DNA of 64,000 nucleotides from positions 124,001 to 188,000 of the forward strand of contig JAPLYO010000024.1 of the NCBI GenBank assembly GCA_026395555.1. Direction: 5' to 3'. The position numbers and the translations under genes are program-made. Shown here one piece after another: positions 16,799 through 25,370 of this stretch; within the stretch, counting starts at the first letter, position 1, and every line of letters starts with the position of its first letter. Origin of the DNA: Candidatus Peregrinibacteria bacterium. GTDB taxonomy: Bacteria > Patescibacteriota > Gracilibacteria > UBA1369 > UBA12463. Under the pieces are notes generated by a model. It was not told the DNA's origin. It saw only the letters and a list, made by a program, of their open reading frames with translations, and searched no databases.

Positions 16799-17702
16799 GA
16801 AATGTTTTGGTATCGCAAGATTTTTTACCCTCTAGTTGAAGTTCTAGCGGGAGAATAGTACCTTCTTTGGTTCCTATCTGTAGCGCATCTCCGATAACCC
16901 TCATCGTACCCGGCTTCAGTGTTGTGCCCGCCTCTCCAATTTTTGCAGAGAGAATCTTGAGTCTCTTTCCTCCCCACGTGGTAAAGCATGATGGCCATGG
17001 GGTATATGCGCGAATCCGATTTTGAATTTCCTTTGCGCTTTGTTCGTTCCAATGAATATATCCATCGTTTTTTTCTATTTTTCCGCATGTAGTTGCCTTG
17101 CTACTATCTTGCTTGATCGGTGTAAGTATTCCCTCGAGGTAGTCGTTCGCTACGAGAGGAGCCATTGCACCTCCTAATACGGCGAGTTTTTTGTAGACGG
17201 TTTCAAAAGTGTCATCTTCGAGAATGTCGTATTTTTTTAGTACGAGCATATCGCCTTCGTCCATTTTTTCATTCATCTTCATGAATGTTATGCCTGTTGT
17301 TGTATCGCCATTGAGCAGGGCGTGTTGAATAGGGGATGCGCCGCGGTATTTTGGGAGCAATGAGCCGTGAATATTGATGCATCCATATTTCGGGAGATCA
17401 AGAATTTTTTTCGGAAGAATCTGTCCGTAGGAAATTACGACAAAGAGATCGGGCTCGAGCTCTTTCAATAAATCGTAAAAGTCCTCGTTTTTCCTGATCT
17501 TTTCAGGTTGCAACACTGGTAAATTTATGGTCTGAGCATACAGTTTTACCGGGGTTGGTTCGAGTTTTTGATGACGTCCCACGGGCATATCTGGCTGAGA
17601 AACAACCGCTTTTACTGATAGCTCAGGGCTTTTTGCGAGTGCATCTAGTGCCGGTATGGCGAACTCGGATGTACCGAAAAATACGACTTGATATTTTTTC
17701 AT
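16749..17702 (-). CDS. fmt: Methionyl-tRNA formyltransferase
   Basis: The 317-residue protein has FFGTSEFAIPALDAL, DLFVVISYGQILP, the catalytic INIHGSLLPKYRGASPIQ and GDTTTGITFMKM, then the C-terminal OB domain beginning near residue 205 (KIEKNDGYIHWNEQ). It formylates Met-tRNAfMet for initiation. The start region holds TATAGA with 6 bases to the ATG, so the mRNA is probably leaderless. It diverges from nrnA and overlaps the O-antigen ligase-like gene at its 3' end. Confidence 0.96.
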   Translation of the reverse strand: MKKYQVVFFGTSEFAIPALDALAKSPELSVKAVVSQPDMPVGRHQKLEPTPVKLYAQTINLPVLQPEKIRKNEDFYDLLKELEPDLFVVISYGQILPKKILDLPKYGCINIHGSLLPKYRGASPIQHALLNGDTTTGITFMKMNEKMDEGDMLVLKKYDILEDDTFETVYKKLAVLGGAMAPLVANDYLEGILTPIKQDSSKATTCGKIEKNDGYIHWNEQSAKEIQNRIRAYTPWPSCFTTWGGKRLKILSAKIGEAGTTLKPGTMRVIGDALQIGTKEGTILPLELQLEGKKSCDTKTFLNGNWEKILAQPELGS

Positions 17703-17716
17703 AAAATTTCTATAGT
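17688..17716 (+). promoter_or_regulatory. Promoter of nrnA, sharing its -10 with the fmt promoter
   Basis: TTGATA (17688-17693, inside fmt), 17-bp spacer, TATAGT (17711-17716), ATG at 17728. On the minus strand TATAGA (17714-17709) is 6 bases from the fmt ATG. The two -10 elements overlap by four bases, so the polymerases should compete. Confidence 0.65.
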
Positions 17717-17727
17717 TTCTTCTTCAT

Positions 17728-18747
17728 ATGCAAGATACCACAACTACATTTCGTGAGGCAAAAAAACTGATCGAACGATCTGAGAAGATTCTGCTAATTT
17801 CTCATCGACGACCGGATGGTGATACGTTGGGTGCTAGTATCGCGATTCATTTGCTTCTCCAGAGTATGGGCAAGCAGACGACACTGGCATGTATCGATGT
17901 CCCATCTGATCGATATGCGTTTCTTCCTGACATACGTACTTTTGTTCGTGAATTTGATTTCCGTCAGTACGATCTCATAATCGTGTCAGATGCTGGTGCG
18001 AATTACATGACACAGTTCCATACGATATATCCTGATATTTTTTCAGGAGAAGTTCCGGTATTGAATATTGATCATCACGCTTCGAATGATAATTTTGGCA
18101 CCATCAATATGGTGGATCCTGTCGCCCCTTCGGCGACGGTTCTTATTTATCGTTGGTTTCAGTTTATGAAGGTACATCTCACGCCTTCTATAGCGACGGC
18201 ACTTTTGACGGGTATTTATAATGATACGGGAAGCCTCATGCACTCGAATACTACGGAAGAAGTTTATCAGCAGGCTGCTGATCTCGTGGCGCATGGTGCG
18301 AAGGTGAATACGATTGCGCGCTCTATGTTTCGTACGAACTCGTTGAGCTCACTCAAATTATGGGGAAGAACGTTAGAGAACATGACCGTTTCCAGTGAGG
18401 GGGTATGTATGTCCGTCCTTACGATGCGTGACTTTGAAGAGAGTGGCGCTCATCCTGATGAGTCCGGTGGTGTGATCGATCTACTCAATGCGGTTCCAGA
18501 TACGCAATACTGTCTTCTTCTTGCCGAAGATGGGAAGGGGAATATCAAAGGTTCATTCCGAACGCGACGTGACGATGTTGATCTCACGATTCTCGCCGGA
18601 AATTTTAATGGAGGTGGTCATAAAAAAGCTGCAGGCTTCAGTATTCCTGGAACTATTGAGAAAGAAACTATGTGGAAAATTATTACAGATAAAGTTCTTC
18701 CTTCTGGCTCCCAGTTCCCCATACAGGGTTTGACCCTCCAGCAGTAG
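17728..18747 (+). CDS. nrnA: DHH-DHHA1 phosphoesterase, NrnA-like (oligoribonuclease / pAp phosphatase)
   Basis: The 339-residue protein shows LISHRRPDGDTLGASIA (DxD metal site), SDAG, the DHH motif LNIDHHASNDNFG, NDTGSL and the C-terminal DHHA1 motif FNGGGHKKAAGF. NrnA-type enzymes degrade nanoRNA to mononucleotides and dephosphorylate 3'-phosphoadenosine 5'-phosphate; some relatives cleave cyclic dinucleotides. No membrane or sensor domain is present, which favours NrnA over GdpP. The 3' end carries the promoter of the next gene. Confidence 0.9.
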   Translation: MQDTTTTFREAKKLIERSEKILLISHRRPDGDTLGASIAIHLLLQSMGKQTTLACIDVPSDRYAFLPDIRTFVREFDFRQYDLIIVSDAGANYMTQFHTIYPDIFSGEVPVLNIDHHASNDNFGTINMVDPVAPSATVLIYRWFQFMKVHLTPSIATALLTGIYNDTGSLMHSNTTEEVYQQAADLVAHGAKVNTIARSMFRTNSLSSLKLWGRTLENMTVSSEGVCMSVLTMRDFEESGAHPDESGGVIDLLNAVPDTQYCLLLAEDGKGNIKGSFRTRRDDVDLTILAGNFNGGGHKKAAGFSIPGTIEKETMWKIITDKVLPSGSQFPIQGLTLQQ

Positions 18748-18758
18748 TTTGTTACAAT
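18730..18758 (+). promoter_or_regulatory. Leaderless promoter for the gene at 18765
   Basis: TTGACC (18730-18735), 17-bp spacer, TACAAT (18753-18758), then 6 bases to the ATG. This is one of the clearest leaderless arrangements in the window. Confidence 0.78.
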
Positions 18759-18764
18759 CTTGCC

Positions 18765-19769
18765 ATGTTTAGGAAGATCCTCACTATCGCTATTTTTTCT
18801 GTGTTTGTCCTTTGTAGTGTGCCATTCTTCCTCGGCCTTGCTATTTCTCATACTTTTTTCTCTCGTTCTTTTTATACGGGAACACTTTTGAATACGGCGT
18901 ATGAACCCCTCTCGAATGTTGTTGCCAGAAATATGCTTGAGCTTGACCCGGTTTTGCAGCAATCGATCTCCGCGGATGAGATACGTACCTATTTTGCATC
19001 TCGTTTCACAAAAAATATTTTGAGAAGTTCCATAGAGACTACCTCTTCCGCATTCAGTAAAGATGTCTTATCTGTATTGCCCAACGCTTCATCATCAGAA
19101 AAACTTAAAGCAAAACTTGATTTTACCCCTCTTGTTGAGCCATCGAAGCTTTTCTTGCAAGACATCACTCAACAGGTGCTTGAGCGTCTTCCTCCTTGTG
19201 CTGCTGGAAAATTACCTGAAATTGCGAAGATATTTCCAAATTGTATTCCCGCTTCTTCGCAGCAAGCAAATTTCAAAACTGATTTTAATGCAAGCTTCCA
19301 GAAAGAGTATCAGCAAAATGTTTTAAAAAGCGTTGTAGGGTCTGAGAAAACTGGTTTCGTAAGAGATGTGACGCTTGATGTTCCGCTTCGTGATGTGGCG
19401 TTTGCTCTGCATCAGTTTGAGCGAATGGATATGTATATTGTTTTTTTCGTACTTGCTTTTGTCTCGCTCGTTCTCCTTCTCTGGTTCCGCAATCTCCATA
19501 CGGGACTTACTCTTTCTAGTCTCATGATCGTTACGGCTTCCGTGCTCGGTCTTCTTATCGCCATGATTCTTTCAAAAATCGTATCCCTCCTTCCAACGGA
19601 TGTTGTTGCTGATTCATCCGTATCGGAATCTACTATAATTCTCGCGCGGGATTTACTGAGTGTTATTCTCGTTTCCTTCGCAAAGGTGTATGCTGTCATC
19701 CAGAGTATCATGCTGGTTATTGGAGGTGCTCTATACTTCTACGTTCATCGTTATCTTAAAAAAATATGA
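18765..19769 (+). CDS. Membrane protein with large extracytoplasmic domain, unknown function
   Basis: The 334-residue protein has an N-terminal helix (about 5-27), a soluble region to about 218 that should face outward, then three membrane helices (about 224-244, 250-272 and 290-328). The outward domain contains DEIRTYFASRF and CAAGKLPEIAKIFPNC, with two cysteines about 16 residues apart that could form a disulfide. I do not recognise the family. It overlaps the next gene (ATGA), so the two membrane proteins are probably made together. Confidence 0.7.
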   Translation: MFRKILTIAIFSVFVLCSVPFFLGLAISHTFFSRSFYTGTLLNTAYEPLSNVVARNMLELDPVLQQSISADEIRTYFASRFTKNILRSSIETTSSAFSKDVLSVLPNASSSEKLKAKLDFTPLVEPSKLFLQDITQQVLERLPPCAAGKLPEIAKIFPNCIPASSQQANFKTDFNASFQKEYQQNVLKSVVGSEKTGFVRDVTLDVPLRDVAFALHQFERMDMYIVFFVLAFVSLVLLLWFRNLHTGLTLSSLMIVTASVLGLLIAMILSKIVSLLPTDVVADSSVSESTIILARDLLSVILVSFAKVYAVIQSIMLVIGGALYFYVHRYLKKI

Positions 19770-20140
19770 CACACCATCGCTATCTCTCTATTATTGGTCT
19801 TGCTGCAGCCCTGAGTTGGCTCGGCTGGTTTGTGGTCATTTTTAAACTTGCGCCGTTTGAATCGACGGGAATGGCGTTGGGATTTTTCTTTCTAACCCTT
19901 TTTCTCGCCCTTGCTTGTAGTTTTTCTATCTTTGGTTTCTATGTTCGATTATGGCTCAATCGGAATGAAGTTTACTATCATCATATTAATATCTCCCTTC
20001 GACAGGGTGTTCTCTTAAGTCTGTTGGCCGAGGCGGCTCTTGCGCTTCAGTTGGCAGGAGTGCTTACGTGGTGGACAGGGATACTCTTAATTACCTCCGT
20101 CGTCTTGGTGGAGCTATATTTTGCCTTGAGTTTCCGATAA
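19766..20140 (+). CDS. Four-helix membrane protein, unknown function
   Basis: The 124-residue protein has about four membrane helices (residues 8-27, 36-58, 74-94 and 98-120). The start overlaps the upstream stop by 4 bases (ATGA), which fixes the start and implies coupled translation and perhaps a complex. No known motif is seen. It converges with lepB 11 bp downstream. Confidence 0.65.
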   Translation: MTHHRYLSIIGLAAALSWLGWFVVIFKLAPFESTGMALGFFFLTLFLALACSFSIFGFYVRLWLNRNEVYYHHINISLRQGVLLSLLAEAALALQLAGVLTWWTGILLITSVVLVELYFALSFR

Positions 20141-20151
20141 TAGGTTCATTC

Positions 20152-20916
20152 CTATAATCCGTATGATGGTTTTGCGAGTGTTCCAATTTTGTTGAAGGGG
20201 AAGAGGACGAGCCAAGCTCTACCCTCTATTCGATCAAGACCGATATAGGCGTCGGCTTCTGTTCTGCAGCCACTAATCATGGAGCTTCTGAAACAACTTC
20301 GTGCGTCGGTAGAGACCTGTCTGTTATCTCCAAATACGAGATATCGTCCCTCTGGTACTTCGAATTTTGTTTTTCCTGGAATGAGCGGTACGGTATTTCC
20401 CTGATTTGCGGAGCTCAAATAGGGTTCATCGAGCTTGATGCCATCCGGATGTTCCTTATTGGTGATATATACATTACCATTTTTTAAATCTACTGTTTCT
20501 CCCGGAAGTCCGATGACTCGTTTAATGAAAAACTCCTGTCCGTCCATATGAAGGAGCGTTTTGAAGAGTGACTCAAGTTTTCCATATGTGTCCGTTCCCG
20601 GTGGTCGGAATACCACGATGTCTCCTCTTTTTGGCGTATCTACTATATATCCCAATCTGCTGATGATGAGGTACTCCCCGTATCCTGTATTACAGATTCC
20701 ATCCTGATAGTTGAGCGTGTTGCACATAGAGGTCCCGTGCACCTGGAATGGGGCGACGAGATAGCTACGAATGAAGACTACCATCGCGATAATAATGACG
20801 GCATCGAGGATAATTTCTCCTGCAAATTTTAGGATTTTCTTTATTTGTTTTTTCTTTGACGTGTGTCGCGGATTCAAATTGATCGTATTGTTGTCTTCGT
20901 GTTCCATGCTGCCCAT
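20152..20916 (-). CDS. lepB: Signal peptidase I
   Basis: The 254-residue protein has one N-terminal membrane helix (about 35-55), the catalytic Ser in HGTSMCNTL (usual form GxSMxPT), and the catalytic Lys in EFFIKRVIGLPGE, followed by VFGDNRQVSTDARSC (family box E). It removes signal peptides after Sec export. A TATAAG directly before the first ATG suggests the second ATG, at 20907, is the real start with a leaderless mRNA. The protein is a little longer than minimal Gram-positive enzymes because of a charged N-terminal tail. Confidence 0.93.
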   Translation of the reverse strand: MGSMEHEDNNTINLNPRHTSKKKQIKKILKFAGEIILDAVIIIAMVVFIRSYLVAPFQVHGTSMCNTLNYQDGICNTGYGEYLIISRLGYIVDTPKRGDIVVFRPPGTDTYGKLESLFKTLLHMDGQEFFIKRVIGLPGETVDLKNGNVYITNKEHPDGIKLDEPYLSSANQGNTVPLIPGKTKFEVPEGRYLVFGDNRQVSTDARSCFRSSMISGCRTEADAYIGLDRIEGRAWLVLFPFNKIGTLAKPSYGL

Positions 20917-20936
20917 CTTATATATTTTTTGGTTTA

Positions 20937-20965
20937 TTTACAAGTGACTCTAACTCCCGTACAAT
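20937..20965 (+). promoter_or_regulatory. Leaderless promoter of the PH-domain protein gene
   Basis: TTTACA (20937-20942), 17-bp spacer, TACAAT (20960-20965), then 8 bases to the ATG at 20974. This rules out the longer frame starting at 20863, which would overlap lepB. Confidence 0.7.
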
Positions 20966-20973
20966 TCCATCGC

Positions 20974-21618
20974 ATGAAAATGACTTATTATTTTTTCGGA
21001 GAATACCTTGAGAAAGGTGAGAAGGTGCACGCTGTTATCCATAGGCATCTTGCCGTTATGACGCCGATTTTTTTCAAGATACTTATCGTAGGTTTTTTGT
21101 TTCCTATAGGTATTATGTATTTCTTCCCTGTGCTTTTCTGGTTGATGATTACCTGGATGATTTTGGCTGTTCTTCGTATATTCTATGATCTGTATGACTG
21201 GTATTACTACGTGTGGCTCATTACCGATAGAGGTATCCTTGATATCCGTTCACCGGGACTTTTTGAGGTTTCTACGGCGCGCGTCGAGTACCATATGATC
21301 GAGGGAGTTAGCTATACCATTGCCGGTTTTTGGCGTACGGTTCTTGGTTTTGGTGATGTTACGATTCAAAAAGTTGGTTCTGGTTCTGTGATGACTATGG
21401 AGGGGGCAAATAATCCTAAACGTATTGAACGTCTCGTTTTGAAATATCAGGAAGAATATATGGAGCATCATAACTACAATAGTCATGATACCCTCAAATC
21501 ACTTCTCTCAAATATGCTCTACGAACACATGAAAAAAGTAGGACCTGCCGACCCGCTTGTCGCTGAGTTCAAGGAGTCCATGAAGACGGCGAAGCCTCAG
21601 CCAAAAAAGAAAAAATAA
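20974..21618 (+). CDS. Bacterial PH (bPH2/DUF304-like) domain membrane protein
   Basis: The 214-residue protein (start set by the promoter at 20937) has two membrane helices close together (about residues 28-70) and then a region like the bPH2 domain: WYYYVWLITDRGILDIRSPGLFEVSTARVEYHMIEGV, broken here only in recall, with a following GFGDVTIQKVGSGSV. Family proteins are membrane anchored; their ligand is unknown. The C-terminus is Lys-rich (KPQPKKKK). It is followed 9 bp later by another small anchored protein. Confidence 0.7.
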   Translation: MKMTYYFFGEYLEKGEKVHAVIHRHLAVMTPIFFKILIVGFLFPIGIMYFFPVLFWLMITWMILAVLRIFYDLYDWYYYVWLITDRGILDIRSPGLFEVSTARVEYHMIEGVSYTIAGFWRTVLGFGDVTIQKVGSGSVMTMEGANNPKRIERLVLKYQEEYMEHHNYNSHDTLKSLLSNMLYEHMKKVGPADPLVAEFKESMKTAKPQPKKKK

Positions 21619-21627
21619 GCATCCAGT

Positions 21628-22050
21628 ATGAACTTTCTCAATCTAAGTATCACGGTGATTTTTCTCATACTTTTGGGTTTTGGTATATATGTCGCATTTT
21701 TCCGTAAGAGAGTTGTTTTTTCGCTTCAGGACACTGAAATGATACGAACGCGTTTTGCGGATCTTGATAAAAAACTTCACTGGGATCCTCGATTTGTCGT
21801 TATGGAAGGGGATAAACTTTTGAACTTCCTTTTCAAAAAGCTCGGATATAAGGGCATGCTTGGTGACTCCTTGAAGAAGGCGGGGAGGCAGTTTTCGAAT
21901 GAACAGGATTTGTGGAGGGCTCACAAGTTGAGAAACTCTCTCGCTCATGAGTTGGGAGCTAGCGTTGATATCAAGACCGCAAGAGCAGCGCTCAAGGCCT
22001 ACCGATCCGCATTTGAACAGTGTGGCATTTCATTTCCTTCTCATGAATAA
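21628..22050 (+). CDS. Membrane-anchored small protein with RNxxxH motif, unknown function
   Basis: The 140-residue protein has one N-terminal helix (about 5-24) and a helical cytoplasmic domain with WRAHKLRNSLAHELG (residues about 99-113). RNSLAH matches the R-N-x3-H pattern of HEPN-fold proteins, but one motif cannot prove the fold. It overlaps coaE by 8 bp, so it belongs to the PH-protein, coaE, gatB run. Role unknown. Confidence 0.55.
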   Translation: MNFLNLSITVIFLILLGFGIYVAFFRKRVVFSLQDTEMIRTRFADLDKKLHWDPRFVVMEGDKLLNFLFKKLGYKGMLGDSLKKAGRQFSNEQDLWRAHKLRNSLAHELGASVDIKTARAALKAYRSAFEQCGISFPSHE

Positions 22051-22636
22051 ACCGTTTATTATTGGTATTTTTGGCCCGATTGGTTCGGGAAAATCTACGG
22101 TTGCGAGTCTTTTTCGCGAAAAAGGATTTGTTTCGTGGGATGCCGATGAGGCGGTTAGTAAACTTTACATGGCTGGAGGTGCCGGAGCTAAGAAGATTGG
22201 AGAGTTCTTTGGATATCAGTTCCTGATGAAGGATGGCTCTGTTTCGAGGAAAAAGTTAGGTCGTCTCGTGTTGTCTCATCCCGCCAAGATGCGGATTTTG
22301 GAGCATATTATCCATCCTTTGGTGGTGAATGACGCTCAGCACTGGATTGATGAGCAAAAAAAGCTGGGAAATTTCCATATCGTTCTTGAGTCCGCTGCTT
22401 TCGAGCCTGCTGATCTTGGTCGCTTCCCCGATATTTTTTTGCGTGTAACTTCTGATGAATCTTTGTGTCGAGAAAGAGTACTTGCGAGAGGAAAAGATGA
22501 TGCATATTTCAATGCTATGCTCCATAACTTCCGCGATTACAAAACGGACCATGAGATTGTCAATAATGGGAGTCTGGAGGATTTGAAAAAGGTGTTTGAA
22601 AAAGTCTTCGCAAGCTTTACAATGAATCCGATTTAA
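22043..22636 (+). CDS. coaE: Dephospho-CoA kinase
   Basis: The start at 22043 gives MNKPFIIGIFGPIGSGKSTV, putting the P-loop (GPIGSGKST) at the N-terminus as in the family; the longer frame from 21947 is unlikely. The 197-residue protein continues with FVSWDADEAVSKLY (family DAD), HIVLESAAFEPADLG and CRERVLARGKDD. It phosphorylates the 3'-OH of dephospho-CoA, the last CoA step. GatB follows after 10 bp. Confidence 0.9.
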   Translation: MNKPFIIGIFGPIGSGKSTVASLFREKGFVSWDADEAVSKLYMAGGAGAKKIGEFFGYQFLMKDGSVSRKKLGRLVLSHPAKMRILEHIIHPLVVNDAQHWIDEQKKLGNFHIVLESAAFEPADLGRFPDIFLRVTSDESLCRERVLARGKDDAYFNAMLHNFRDYKTDHEIVNNGSLEDLKKVFEKVFASFTMNPI

Positions 22637-22646
22637 TTTCTCCTTT

Positions 22647-24095
22647 ATGCCAACTGAAAAAATGGAACTTGAAACAATTATCGGTCTTGAAATTCATGCG
22701 CAAATTGCCACGAAGTCGAAGATGTTTTGCTCATGCTCAGCGAATGCCTACAATGCCGAACCTAACGAAAATACCTGCCCTGTCTGTATGGGCTTCCCTG
22801 GGCAACTTCCGGTGATCAATGCCGAGGCGGTGCGTAAGGGCGCGATTGCTGCTATGGCGCTTCAGTGTACTATTCCTGAATATTCTAAGTTTGATCGTAA
22901 AAATTACTTCTATCCGGACTCTCCGAAGGGATATCAGATTTCCCAGTTTGATAAGCCACTTTCCGAGCATGGAAAGATTACTATTCGAGTGAATGGCGAG
23001 GATAAGGTCATTGGTATCACGAGACTTCATTTGGAGGACGATGCTGGCAAGTTAACGCATGTGGATCGTGGAACGCTTTGTGACTTCAATCGTGCGGGAG
23101 TAGCTCTGATGGAGATTGTGAGTGATCCCGATATGCGGAGCGCCGCCGAGGCAGCTGCCTATGCTAAAGAGATTCAGGTTATCGTTCGTTATGTAGGATC
23201 GAGTGATGCCGATATGGAAAAGGGCATGATGCGTTTCGATGCGAGCGTTTCGCTCCGACCGAAGGGCGATACGAAACTTTATGCGCGTGCAGAAATTAAG
23301 AATTTAAATTCATTTAAGACGTTGGAGGCTGCTATTCAGTATGAAATCAGTAGACAGAGGAAGTTGTGGGAGGAGGGGAAGCCGCAAGACAAAGATATTA
23401 CCGTGGGATGGAAAGAGGAGAAGCAGGCGACATACTTCATGCGTGAGAAGGAGGGAGCTGATGATTACCGATATTTTCCGGAGCCGGATCTGCCCCCGCT
23501 TGGTCTGAGTGAGGCGATATTAAATGAACTTCGTAGCTCATTACCAGAGCTCCCCGCAGTTCGTCGAGGTAGATACATACGCGATTTTGCTCTTTCTGAA
23601 GCGGATGTTGAGCTCCTTACTGAGGACAAAGACTTGGCTGCTTACTTTGAGAATACCTTAAAAGTTGCTACGCATGATCCGAAGAAGGTTGCTAGTTTTA
23701 TTACGACTGTCGTTCTCCGTTTTCTGAAAGAGGATGCGAAGGATATTGTTGAGTGCCCCGTATCGCCGGAGCATCTTGGCGAGCTTCTGAATGCCGTAGA
23801 ATCCGGAAAAATTTCTAATAATATGGCAAAAGGAGAAATTTTCGAAGAGATGTATTTGAAGGGGAAGAGTCCTCTGGAAATTATCAAAGAAAAAGGATTG
23901 GAACAGGTAAGCGATACCGGCGAGATTGAAAAAATAGCAGGCGAGGTTCTCGGTATGCATGCTGATCAGGTTGCTGAATACAAATCCGGAAAGGTAAAAG
24001 TTTTTGGCTTTTTGGTGGGTCAGGTAATGGCTCGCATGAAAGGTCGCGCCAATCCCGGAGTAGTAAATGATGTGGTGAAAAAACTTCTGGAGTAG
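22647..24095 (+). CDS. gatB: Aspartyl/glutamyl-tRNA amidotransferase subunit B
   Basis: The 482-residue protein starts ETIIGLEIHAQIATKSKMFC, has the zinc cysteines CSCSA and CPVCMGFPGQLPV, RKNYFYPDSPKGYQISQ, RAGVALMEIVSDPD and KNLNSFKTLEAAI, and ends with the YqeY-like tail (GRANPGVVNDVVKKLL). With GatA and GatC (not in this window) it converts Glu-tRNAGln to Gln-tRNAGln, so the organism probably uses the indirect route. No Shine-Dalgarno; the leader is TTTCTCCTTT. Confidence 0.97.
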   Translation: MPTEKMELETIIGLEIHAQIATKSKMFCSCSANAYNAEPNENTCPVCMGFPGQLPVINAEAVRKGAIAAMALQCTIPEYSKFDRKNYFYPDSPKGYQISQFDKPLSEHGKITIRVNGEDKVIGITRLHLEDDAGKLTHVDRGTLCDFNRAGVALMEIVSDPDMRSAAEAAAYAKEIQVIVRYVGSSDADMEKGMMRFDASVSLRPKGDTKLYARAEIKNLNSFKTLEAAIQYEISRQRKLWEEGKPQDKDITVGWKEEKQATYFMREKEGADDYRYFPEPDLPPLGLSEAILNELRSSLPELPAVRRGRYIRDFALSEADVELLTEDKDLAAYFENTLKVATHDPKKVASFITTVVLRFLKEDAKDIVECPVSPEHLGELLNAVESGKISNNMAKGEIFEEMYLKGKSPLEIIKEKGLEQVSDTGEIEKIAGEVLGMHADQVAEYKSGKVKVFGFLVGQVMARMKGRANPGVVNDVVKKLLE

Positions 24096-24179
24096 TACTG
24101 GTTGATATTTGCATGAAAGTTTGGAGAGTCGTCAAATCCGTAGTATAATCTTCATTACCGAGATCCTCACTCTACTCAC

Positions 24180-24455
24180 ATGGTCACCTCAACTCTTGAT
24201 ATCTTATATTTGTCGCTTGCCGTAGGCTTTATCGTCTTGGTGATTTTTTTGTCTATTACGCTTCTCTATACGATTTTTATTTTGAGAGATGTCTCGAGTG
24301 TGACGCAGGACGTGAAAGAGATTACAGAAAAAGTAAATCAGGTTGTTGTTAGTCCATTAAATGCGTTTCATTTTCTTATTGAACAGCTGAAGCCGTACTT
24401 GGAAAATGCCTTCCATGCGATTCAAGAAAGAAGGGCGAAGAAGGGGAAGAAGTAG
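24180..24455 (+). CDS. Single-helix membrane protein with amphipathic tail, unknown function
   Basis: The 91-residue protein has one long membrane helix (about 10-36) and a charged, helical tail ending ERRAKKGKK. The middle (VTQDVKEITEKVNQV) resembles DUF948-type small proteins, but similarity is weak. A TATAAT at 24144-24149 gives a leader of about 24 bases. It is convergent with the unknown gene at 24468. Confidence 0.6.
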   Translation: MVTSTLDILYLSLAVGFIVLVIFLSITLLYTIFILRDVSSVTQDVKEITEKVNQVVVSPLNAFHFLIEQLKPYLENAFHAIQERRAKKGKK

Positions 24456-24467
24456 TTTTTTTCGATT

Positions 24468-25370
24468 TTAGGCTTCTGCTTGAGCGGCTCTTGTCGATCC
24501 TTTTCCGAACATTATCGATATGCATTTTTTATCAATATCTTCGATAGAATTACATTTTGCCCTTTCGAGAATAGCCAGACTTACCGGTCCTATTTCTTGA
24601 ACCATGTCCTGAATACTATCGCTTATAGACGCCAACTTCTCGGGTGATCCTCTGTATAATTTGGCGTATCGCACGTAGAGGAGACGGGTATAACCTCCTT
24701 CATTATATTCGCGTATTGATGCCTCGACTTGATGGATATTTCTCAACAGTTTCATGGCTTTGTCGTGTGGTATATGATGACCGGCAATTTCAATGATCCT
24801 GAGAGACTCATCGAGGATATTGCCTCCTAGATCGTTTTGTATTTTTTTACAAAGTTCAATGGTGTCAAATAGCTCTTGCTTGCTTTGATATGCGCACATT
24901 CGGACTATTCTCGTTCGGTTGCTGCTTGAACGTTCTTCGTCTAGGTCTTTCATCGCGCTTATGGCGTTCATGATCCCTACTGGATCATCCTTGAAGATCT
25001 CCATTTCCATCAGGTAGTTGATGATTTGGCCAAAACAAAGTGTCTTGTGTGCACCTAGGGCGATTTCTCGAATTTGTTCTTTGTCTCGTAATCCTTCGAT
25101 ATATTTTTTATGAAATGCCGGGGATTCGCCTTTTATCCTATTGAGAAATGATTTTATATAAATGTCTTCCTCCCATTCGAGAATGGGAATAAGCCTCAGT
25201 ATCTCTTTATGGACTTCGTTTCCGATGGGATTCAGTCGAGTTACTAATCGCTGTAGTGGCGTCTGGCATGCGGCAAGTCGCATGATATCTTCCGGTGAAA
25301 GGTCGATATTTTTCATCCGCCTCACGGTATCGGTTGTATGCAGACCTTCTGTTTCTGATGGGAATTTCAT
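24468..25370 (-). CDS. Predicted helical soluble protein, unknown function
   Basis: The 300-residue protein has no signal peptide or membrane helix and is mostly alpha-helical with many Glu, Lys and Ile residues. I see no catalytic motif. Its start overlaps the upstream gene's stop by 4 bases, so the two unknown genes form a coupled pair. A repeat-type scaffold is possible from the helix density, but repeats are not obvious by eye. Confidence 0.6.
   Translation of the reverse strand: MKFPSETEGLHTTDTVRRMKNIDLSPEDIMRLAACQTPLQRLVTRLNPIGNEVHKEILRLIPILEWEEDIYIKSFLNRIKGESPAFHKKYIEGLRDKEQIREIALGAHKTLCFGQIINYLMEMEIFKDDPVGIMNAISAMKDLDEERSSSNRTRIVRMCAYQSKQELFDTIELCKKIQNDLGGNILDESLRIIEIAGHHIPHDKAMKLLRNIHQVEASIREYNEGGYTRLLYVRYAKLYRGSPEKLASISDSIQDMVQEIGPVSLAILERAKCNSIEDIDKKCISIMFGKGSTRAAQAEA

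Noticed and set aside
20863-20973. Longer N-terminus for the PH-domain protein
   Set aside because: It would overlap lepB and its promoter at 20937; the ATG at 20974 fits a leaderless start.
21947-22042. Longer N-terminus for coaE
   Set aside because: The P-loop must be close to the N-terminus; the ATG at 22043 gives the normal form.
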